The position numbers and the translations under genes were made by a program. Source: Ilumatobacteraceae bacterium (GTDB lineage: Bacteria > Actinomycetota > Acidimicrobiia > Acidimicrobiales > Ilumatobacteraceae). Taken from it: a DNA stretch of 33,674 nucleotides. The notes beneath the pieces are model-generated. The model made no database searches and had not been told where the DNA came from. It saw only the letters and a list, made by a program, of their open reading frames with translations. Numbering within the stretch: the stretch's first letter is position 1; every line of letters starts with the position of its first letter. Location of the stretch: the NCBI GenBank assembly GCA_025463425.1, contig JAOBWQ010000659.1:1-33674 (forward strand), read 5' to 3'. Of the stretch, positions 28,044 through 33,674 are shown piece after piece.

Positions 28044-29966
28044 TCACCCTGTCCTTCCGGTGCGCATCCCGAGGTCGGTCCCTCCGGACGTCTTTCGAGG
28101 TGCGCCACCGGCGACGGACAAGGAGACGACGGTGCCTTCGCGGGCGTCGTTCGACGCCGGCTGGTCGCTGAGCTTGAGCATGAACGATTCCGACGACAAC
28201 GGCCGGCTGTAGTAGTAACCCTGCCCGACCCGGGCGCCCATGGCCAGCAGCTCGCTGACCTGCTCCGGCCGCTCGATGCCCTCGATGATCGGGATCATCC
28301 CGACGCGACCTGCCAGCGCGAGCACACCGGCCATCAGGGTGCGGTTGGGACCGACGGGAACGTCGTCGGTGAACGACTTGTCGATCTTCAGCTCGTCGAT
28401 CGGCAGCCGGGCGAGGTTCGACAGTGACGAGTATCCGGTCCCGAAGTCGTCGAGAGCCAGCCGCACACCGAGGTCCTTGAGCTGGCGCAGCACGAGCAGG
28501 TCGCGATCGCCGCCGAGCAGGGCACTCTCGGTGATCTCGATCACCAGACGATCGGCGATGATCGGCGACGGCTGCACGAGCTCGCGGATCTCGGCCACCA
28601 GAGTGGGGCAGCGCAACTGGTGGGTCGAGAGGTTGACGTGCATCGACAGGTCGCCGAGATGTGGGAAGCGTTCGTTCCAGAGCGCCAGCTGGGCGACGGC
28701 CTCCGCGAGGACCCAACGTCCGATCCCGACGATCAGACCGGTGCGCTCTGCGGCCGGGATGAACTCCATCGGCCCGAGCAGCCCCCGAGTGGGATGTTGC
28801 CACCGCACCAACGCTTCGGCCCCGACGACGCGCGACGTGACCATGTCGACGACGGGCTGGTACAGGAGCCGGAGCTCGCCTCGCTCGACGCTGTCCGCGA
28901 GATCGAGCTCGAGCTCGAAGTCGTCGCGGGCCTGGGCTCGCATGCTGGGAACGAAGATCTTGAAGCCGCCGGAGTCGCCGTACTGTCGCTTCGCCGCACA
29001 CATCGCCAGGTCGGCATCGCTCAGCACCTCGATCGGCGTGCGCGGTTCGTCGACGTGGCTGACGACAACGACCCCGATGCTGGCAGTGATCCGAATGCTG
29101 CGGTCGTCGACTCGCAGCGGCTCACCACAGGCCTCGGCGACCCGTTCGACCGCAGAGATGGCACCATGCGAGTCGCTGTCCGGGAGCACGATCACGAACT
29201 CGTCGCCGCCCACGCGGGCGACCACGTCCTGACGTCGGCAGGTGCGCGAGATCCGGCGAGCCACCTCGACCAGCAGGTGATCGCCGGCGTCGTGCCCGTA
29301 GACGTCGTTGATCCGCTTGAACCCGCACAGATCGACGAACAACACCGACACCCCGGCCCGACCCGGCGACAGCGCACCATCGAGGACATCACTGAGCACC
29401 TGTCGATTGGGGAGGCCGGTGAGCTCGTCCGACCGGCCCTGCACCTCGCTCGCCTTCCAGGCGACGACGCTCGCCACCGTGGACCCCAGGAGGAACGCTG
29501 CGTGCACGGTTGCGAGCTTCGCCGTCATCATCGTGCTCATCGACGCCTGCCCGTGCGAACCGAAGACTGCGTCGGGCATGACCAGGCCGAGAACCACGTG
29601 GTCGACGACGACGAGTGCGATGCCGATGAGGAACGGACGCCAGTCCTGATACAGAGCGATGACGCCGACGAGAACGAAGTAGATGAAGTGGGCTTCGGTG
29701 ACACCCCCCGCGAGGTACACGTACAGCGACGCGCAGACGAACAGGTTGAGCGTCACGATCGACGCCTGCCACGCCCTGCTGCGGATGAAGGCCGCGCGAC
29801 ATGCCTCGAGCGCGAGGGGCACGGACAAGATCGACACCGTCGCCGCCGGCCTGTCGGTCGCGTATGAGTACGGGACGATCCCGATCACCATCGCCCACAG
29901 GAGGGCCCTGATTCCTCGGTGACGCCGTGCGAACGAGGCGGCGGTGAGGTCGCTCCCCCGTGGCAT
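28044..29966 (-). CDS. Membrane GGDEF-EAL protein
   Basis: N-terminal multi-TM region, DELTGLPNRQVLSDVL, RRQDVVARVGGDEF, GAEALVRWQHP, LALDDFGTGYSSL, IIEGIER, GQGYYYSRP. ATG at 29966 preceded by GGAGG. Confidence 0.93.
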   Translation of the reverse strand: MPRGSDLTAASFARRHRGIRALLWAMVIGIVPYSYATDRPAATVSILSVPLALEACRAAFIRSRAWQASIVTLNLFVCASLYVYLAGGVTEAHFIYFVLVGVIALYQDWRPFLIGIALVVVDHVVLGLVMPDAVFGSHGQASMSTMMTAKLATVHAAFLLGSTVASVVAWKASEVQGRSDELTGLPNRQVLSDVLDGALSPGRAGVSVLFVDLCGFKRINDVYGHDAGDHLLVEVARRISRTCRRQDVVARVGGDEFVIVLPDSDSHGAISAVERVAEACGEPLRVDDRSIRITASIGVVVVSHVDEPRTPIEVLSDADLAMCAAKRQYGDSGGFKIFVPSMRAQARDDFELELDLADSVERGELRLLYQPVVDMVTSRVVGAEALVRWQHPTRGLLGPMEFIPAAERTGLIVGIGRWVLAEAVAQLALWNERFPHLGDLSMHVNLSTHQLRCPTLVAEIRELVQPSPIIADRLVIEITESALLGGDRDLLVLRQLKDLGVRLALDDFGTGYSSLSNLARLPIDELKIDKSFTDDVPVGPNRTLMAGVLALAGRVGMIPIIEGIERPEQVSELLAMGARVGQGYYYSRPLSSESFMLKLSDQPASNDAREGTVVSLSVAGGAPRKTSGGTDLGMRTGRTG

Positions 29967-30175
29967 CGTCGACCTCCACATGGCCATCACCCAACGGCAC
30001 ACGCGCGGTCGCTCCTCCATGCGGCGGGTCCACCCACCGTCGTAGCGATCCAGCTCGTTCACCACACCAGTGTCGGGGATCGCCCAACCGGCCGCCAGAT
30101 TCGTTTAGCTCGACCGCGGCGGTGCATTCGCCGATCGGACGCCGCGCGAATGCACTGTGCCGACCTCCCCCGAGG

Positions 30176-30841
30176 TCAGGCCCTCGTCGGGTAGTCGATG
30201 ATCCCTTCGCGCACAGCTGTCGAGACCGCCTCGAGCTTCGAGTGCGCGCCGAGCTTGCTCAGCAAGGACTGCACGTAGTTGCGAACCGTGTTCAGGCTGA
30301 GGTTCAGGTCCGCCGCGATCGCCTTGTTGCTCCACCCCTCCGCGAGGCGGTTGAGCGTGGCTCGCTCCCGCTCGGTCAGATCGGAGCCGAGCGAGCGGTA
30401 CGTGCGCTTGAGCTTCGGCAGCAGGCGAGCGAGCAGGAGCGGCGAGATGAGTGCCTCGCCGGCCGCCGCACCTCGAACCGCCTCGACGACCTCGACGGCC
30501 GCACGGTCCTTGGTGATGAAGCCACAGCATCCGGCATCGATCGCGTCGAGCAGGACCCGGTCTTCGTTGGCACCGGTCAGCATCACGATCATCACATCGG
30601 GATCGGCGCTCTTCAGCTCGCCGGCCAGCACCGCACCGTTGGTGTCGGGGAGCTGGTAGTCGACGAGCACGACGGTCGGAGCGAGGCGCGCGCACATCTC
30701 GACCGCTTGCTCGCCGGTGTTGGCGATGCCGAGGACGTCGATGCCGCACTCGTCGCCGAGCAGGCGCGCCAGGCTGTCCGCGAACATCTTGTGGTCGTCG
30801 ACGATCAGGACGCGAATGGAGTCATTGGGATCGTTCAGCAT
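30176..30841 (-). CDS. LuxR/NarL family response regulator
   Basis: IRVLIVDDHKMFADSLARLL, VVLVDYQLPDTNG, GFITKD receiver motifs; C-terminal LTERERATLNRLAEGWSNKAIAADLNLSLNTVRNYVQSLLSKLGAHSKLEAV. Confidence 0.93.
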   Translation of the reverse strand: MLNDPNDSIRVLIVDDHKMFADSLARLLGDECGIDVLGIANTGEQAVEMCARLAPTVVLVDYQLPDTNGAVLAGELKSADPDVMIVMLTGANEDRVLLDAIDAGCCGFITKDRAAVEVVEAVRGAAAGEALISPLLLARLLPKLKRTYRSLGSDLTERERATLNRLAEGWSNKAIAADLNLSLNTVRNYVQSLLSKLGAHSKLEAVSTAVREGIIDYPTRA

Positions 30842-31015
30842 TGGCCTCCCACCATCCGTCATCACACGCCCCGCCTGACCAGCGGGACGAGGGGTCAACA
30901 TTGCACCGCAAGATCAGCGTTGAACTTCTCGAATGATGGCCGCTCCGACCCGAGCGTGCAACTCGAAAACGCCGAGCGACCAGGCAGGCCACTGTCATGT
31001 CACGGACAGGGGTCG

Positions 31016-31504
31016 TCACGTCCCGAGGAGTGTGAGGTGGCCGCCGGGGTACCCGATCACCGTCACGTCGTAGTCCTTGCGGCGGGTCGCAGCCGTGAGC
31101 ATGCCGGTCGCGTCGGCCGGCAGGCCATCGACGAGGTCGTCCAAACGCACGTGGGGCACCGTTGGTCCGTTGAGGAACTTCGAGAGGATGTTCACGACCT
31201 CGCGGTAGTTGTCGCGAAGTGTCTCACCGAGCTCGCCCGCCTCCACGGCTTCGTTGACCGTCCCGCGAGGGATGAGGCCGAGCGCGGCGCCGGCCGTGGC
31301 AGCAAGAGACAGATCCGCCACGCAGGCGCACATCAGTCGTCCCTTGTCATCGACGTATCGACCGGTGATGTAGTTGACATCGCCGTCGGAGAAGTCGACG
31401 GTCGCGGCCTTGGTCACCGAGATCGGTTGGCCGAGCAGGTCGGACAGGAAGTCGGCAACCTCTTCGGGGATGGGGAGACGACGCCCCGGCGTGCCGAGCG
31501 CCAT
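31016..31504 (-). CDS. Hypothetical protein, possibly CheX/CheC-like
   Basis: ORF directly coupled (ATGA) to the CheY-like gene. GELGETLRDNYREVVNILSKFLNG loosely resembles the E/N-containing helix of CheX/CheC. Family assignment tentative. Confidence 0.5.
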   Translation of the reverse strand: MALGTPGRRLPIPEEVADFLSDLLGQPISVTKAATVDFSDGDVNYITGRYVDDKGRLMCACVADLSLAATAGAALGLIPRGTVNEAVEAGELGETLRDNYREVVNILSKFLNGPTVPHVRLDDLVDGLPADATGMLTAATRRKDYDVTVIGYPGGHLTLLGT

Positions 31505-31866
31505 CAGACCGTCACCGCCCCGACCACCTCGGCGAACTGTTCGGGGCTGAACGGCTTGGTCAGCAAGAAGTTGGCGCCGGCCTCCAGTGCTTCGTCCCGA
31601 ATCGCCGGGTGGGTCTCGCTGGTGATGAAGCCGAACGCGGTGCCGCCACCAGAGGCACGGAACTCCTTCAGGAACTCCAGCCCGCTCATCTCCGGCATGT
31701 TCCAGTCGGAGAGGATCAGGTCGGGCGAGAAGGACTTCGCGACATCGAGCGCCGCGCGGCCGTCTTCGGCCTCGGCGATCTCGAACGTCGCGACAGCGGA
31801 CTGGCGCAGCGCGCGGGCGACGATCATCCGCATCACTTTGCTGTCATCGACGATGAGCACTTTCAC
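31504..31866 (-). CDS. CheY-like single-domain response regulator
   Basis: MKVLIVDDSKVMRMIVARAL, LILSDWNMPEMSGLEFL, FITSE, FLLTKPFSPEQF: complete receiver motifs, no output domain. Confidence 0.93.
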   Translation of the reverse strand: MKVLIVDDSKVMRMIVARALRQSAVATFEIAEAEDGRAALDVAKSFSPDLILSDWNMPEMSGLEFLKEFRASGGGTAFGFITSETHPAIRDEALEAGANFLLTKPFSPEQFAEVVGAVTV

Positions 31867-31945
31867 GACGGGTTCTCACTTTCTGCAGCTGTTGCTGCGG
31901 GCGTTGACGCACGGTCCGGCTGCCGGCACGAGGGCGGAGTCGACC

Positions 31946-32566
31946 TCATGACAGCAGACCGATCTTCTGGGCCTTGTCGACCGCGGCGAACCGATCGTCG
32001 ACCTCGAGCTTGCGGAGCAGATGCGCGACGTGCGACTTGACCGTCTCCCGCGAGACGTACAGGCGCGACGCCGCTTCGGCGTTGCTGAGACCGCTCGCCA
32101 GGCACGAGAGCACGTCGCGCTCGCGGGCCGACAACGGGTTGCGGGGGAGGTCGGCGAGCGTGGTCAGCAGCGCGCTCAGCGCCTCAGCATCGATCACGCC
32201 GACCTCGTTGGCGGTCAACCGGACCGCGCAGGACATCTCCTCGAAGTCGGTCCGGACGATGCTGCGCGCACCACCGCGCATCGCGGAGATCGCCGCATGC
32301 GGTTCGACAGAGTTGAGCACCACCACGATCCGCGCTCGCTGTGAGACGGCTCGGAAGGGTTCGAGGTACAGGGCATCGCCGGCCTCGCTGATCGCGCCCT
32401 CTTCGGTCACCACGACTGCGCTTGGCTGCACGGCGAAGGCCGCGACACCGGCTTCCAGGTGTCGCACCGACGCGACGACATCGATGTCGGGCGAGGTCGC
32501 CAACGATCGAGCCCAGCCGGTCCGGACGCAGTCGTCGCGGTGGATGAGGATCACACACACGGTCAT
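31946..32566 (-). CDS. LuxR-type transcriptional regulator with degenerate receiver-like N-terminus
   Basis: C-terminal HTH NPLSARERDVLSCLASGLSNAEAASRLYVSRETVKSHVAHLLRKLEVDDRFAAV. N-terminal MTVCVILIHRDDCVRTGWARSL receiver-like. Confidence 0.85.
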   Translation of the reverse strand: MTVCVILIHRDDCVRTGWARSLATSPDIDVVASVRHLEAGVAAFAVQPSAVVVTEEGAISEAGDALYLEPFRAVSQRARIVVVLNSVEPHAAISAMRGGARSIVRTDFEEMSCAVRLTANEVGVIDAEALSALLTTLADLPRNPLSARERDVLSCLASGLSNAEAASRLYVSRETVKSHVAHLLRKLEVDDRFAAVDKAQKIGLLS

Positions 32567-32825
32567 GGCAGGGCTCGCATGGAGATGATGGTCCCGAGTG
32601 ATGCCGTCTGCGCACGTTGCCCCGAACGGCCATCCACTCGTCACTGTGGGTGAAGTACGAACAGCGTTCCGTCGAACCCGACGTCGACGGTTCGGCCATT
32701 CGGCCGATGTTGTCCACAGTGCATTCGCATCCTCAAAGGAGATGCGTCCTGCTCTACCGGCGAGAAGCTCGGAAGGCGAACATGCTTTCACCGACCGACA
32801 TGGGCGGTCATCGACGGGAGTGAAG

Positions 32826-33674
32826 ATGCAATCAGAGCTGGCAGAACGAGTGGTGCTCGAACCGAGCACGTCCGATCAGTTCAAGGACGCCAACGCCGAG
32901 CTGTTCGAGCGTCGGCGGTTCGTGCAACGGCAGATCGCCGAGATCGAGGCATCCGCCGAAGAGGGTGACCGGGTCGCCGAACTGCGTCTTCGTCGCCTCC
33001 GCCGCCAGCTCAACGACGTGACCACGGAGGTCGTGACGTTCAACGCCGGCCTCGTCCGCTCGTACTGCCGTCGCTTCACCTCGAACTCCAGCCGCGATGA
33101 CTCCGCCGACTTCGAAGCCGCCGGCATGCTCGGTCTGATGCGTGCGATCGACAGCTTCGACCCCGGTCAGGGCAAGTTCGGTCCGTGGGCGTTCAAGCCG
33201 ATCCAGCGTGAGGTCCTCCGCGCCGTTCGCGGCGCTGACCATCAGAACGTGAGCATCGGCGACTTCGAGCGCCGCCCGGAGATCCTGCGCGCATATCGGG
33301 CTCTGCAGGGTGACAACGCAGAGCACAAGCCGACCTACCAAGAGGTCGCGGCCGCCGTCGGCGCCACCGCCGACCAGGTCCGCCGGGTCATCGCGCCGCC
33401 ACGGTTCGAGTCGGTCCATCGTCCGGTGGGCGATGCCGAGGACGTCACGTTGGGCGACACGATCGAGAGCTCCACCCCCGGTCCGGAGTCGACGGTCATG
33501 GCCAGCATGACGTTGTCCGCACTCAAGTCGTTCGGTTTCGCCGCACTCGACCCACGCGACCTGTTCGTCCTCGTCCGCAGGTTCGGGCTCGACGGCGAGC
33601 CCGAGGACAAGCTCGCCGACATCGGCGAAACGCTCGGCCTGTCCCGCGAGGCCGTGCGCCAGATCGAGGCGAAA
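32826..33674 (+). CDS. RNA polymerase sigma-70 family factor (truncated by window end)
   Basis: Region 2-like DFEAAGMLGLMRAIDSFDPGQGKFGPWAFKPIQREVLRAVRG and region 4-like LADIGETLGLSREAVRQIEAK. ATG at 32826 with GGGAG RBS; no stop before window end. Confidence 0.85.
   Translation, partial: MQSELAERVVLEPSTSDQFKDANAELFERRRFVQRQIAEIEASAEEGDRVAELRLRRLRRQLNDVTTEVVTFNAGLVRSYCRRFTSNSSRDDSADFEAAGMLGLMRAIDSFDPGQGKFGPWAFKPIQREVLRAVRGADHQNVSIGDFERRPEILRAYRALQGDNAEHKPTYQEVAAAVGATADQVRRVIAPPRFESVHRPVGDAEDVTLGDTIESSTPGPESTVMASMTLSALKSFGFAALDPRDLFVLVRRFGLDGEPEDKLADIGETLGLSREAVRQIEAK

Noticed and set aside
28620-29867. 415-aa plus-strand ORF
   Set aside because: Antisense to the GGDEF-EAL gene, whose catalytic motifs are intact.
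30866-31010. Short inverted repeats (CCCGC-GCGGG, CTGTC-GACAG) in the intergenic region
   Set aside because: Only 5-bp stems, expected by chance in GC-rich DNA; not strong enough to call terminators or operators.
29960-31951. 663-aa plus-strand ORF
   Set aside because: Opposes clear LuxR and CheY-like genes on the minus strand; no recognisable motifs.

Overview
This is a high-GC, actinobacterial-looking chromosomal window (probably Acidimicrobiia-like; inferred from style only). I see no RNA genes, CRISPR arrays or insertion sequences. Left part (1-10.1 kb): two divergent TetR regulators around a perfect 22-bp palindrome, a Gfo/Idh/MocA oxidoreductase, lipoproteins, an EamA-like transporter, a secreted intradiol dioxygenase, an LLM/F420-type oxidoreductase, an SDR, a DapB-like dehydrogenase and an alpha/beta hydrolase. 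Middle (10.2-18.3 kb): one very large secreted RHS/YD-repeat protein (~2685 aa). It has seven N-terminal Ig-like modules, each with a conserved Cys pair, an RHS core ending in a DPxG motif, and a ~675-aa C-terminal region dominated by 16 head-to-tail ~29-aa alpha-helical repeats. This is the most unusual object in the window. Right part (18.4-33.7 kb): a dense c-di-GMP/two-component signalling cluster with two stand-alone GGDEF proteins, one GGDEF-EAL protein, one degenerate EAL-HDOD protein, a hybrid histidine kinase with an extra C-terminal DHp-like segment, CheY-like and LuxR-type regulators (one with a degenerate receiver), a CAP-domain secreted protein, a VOC protein, and a divergent sigma-70 factor cut by the window end.
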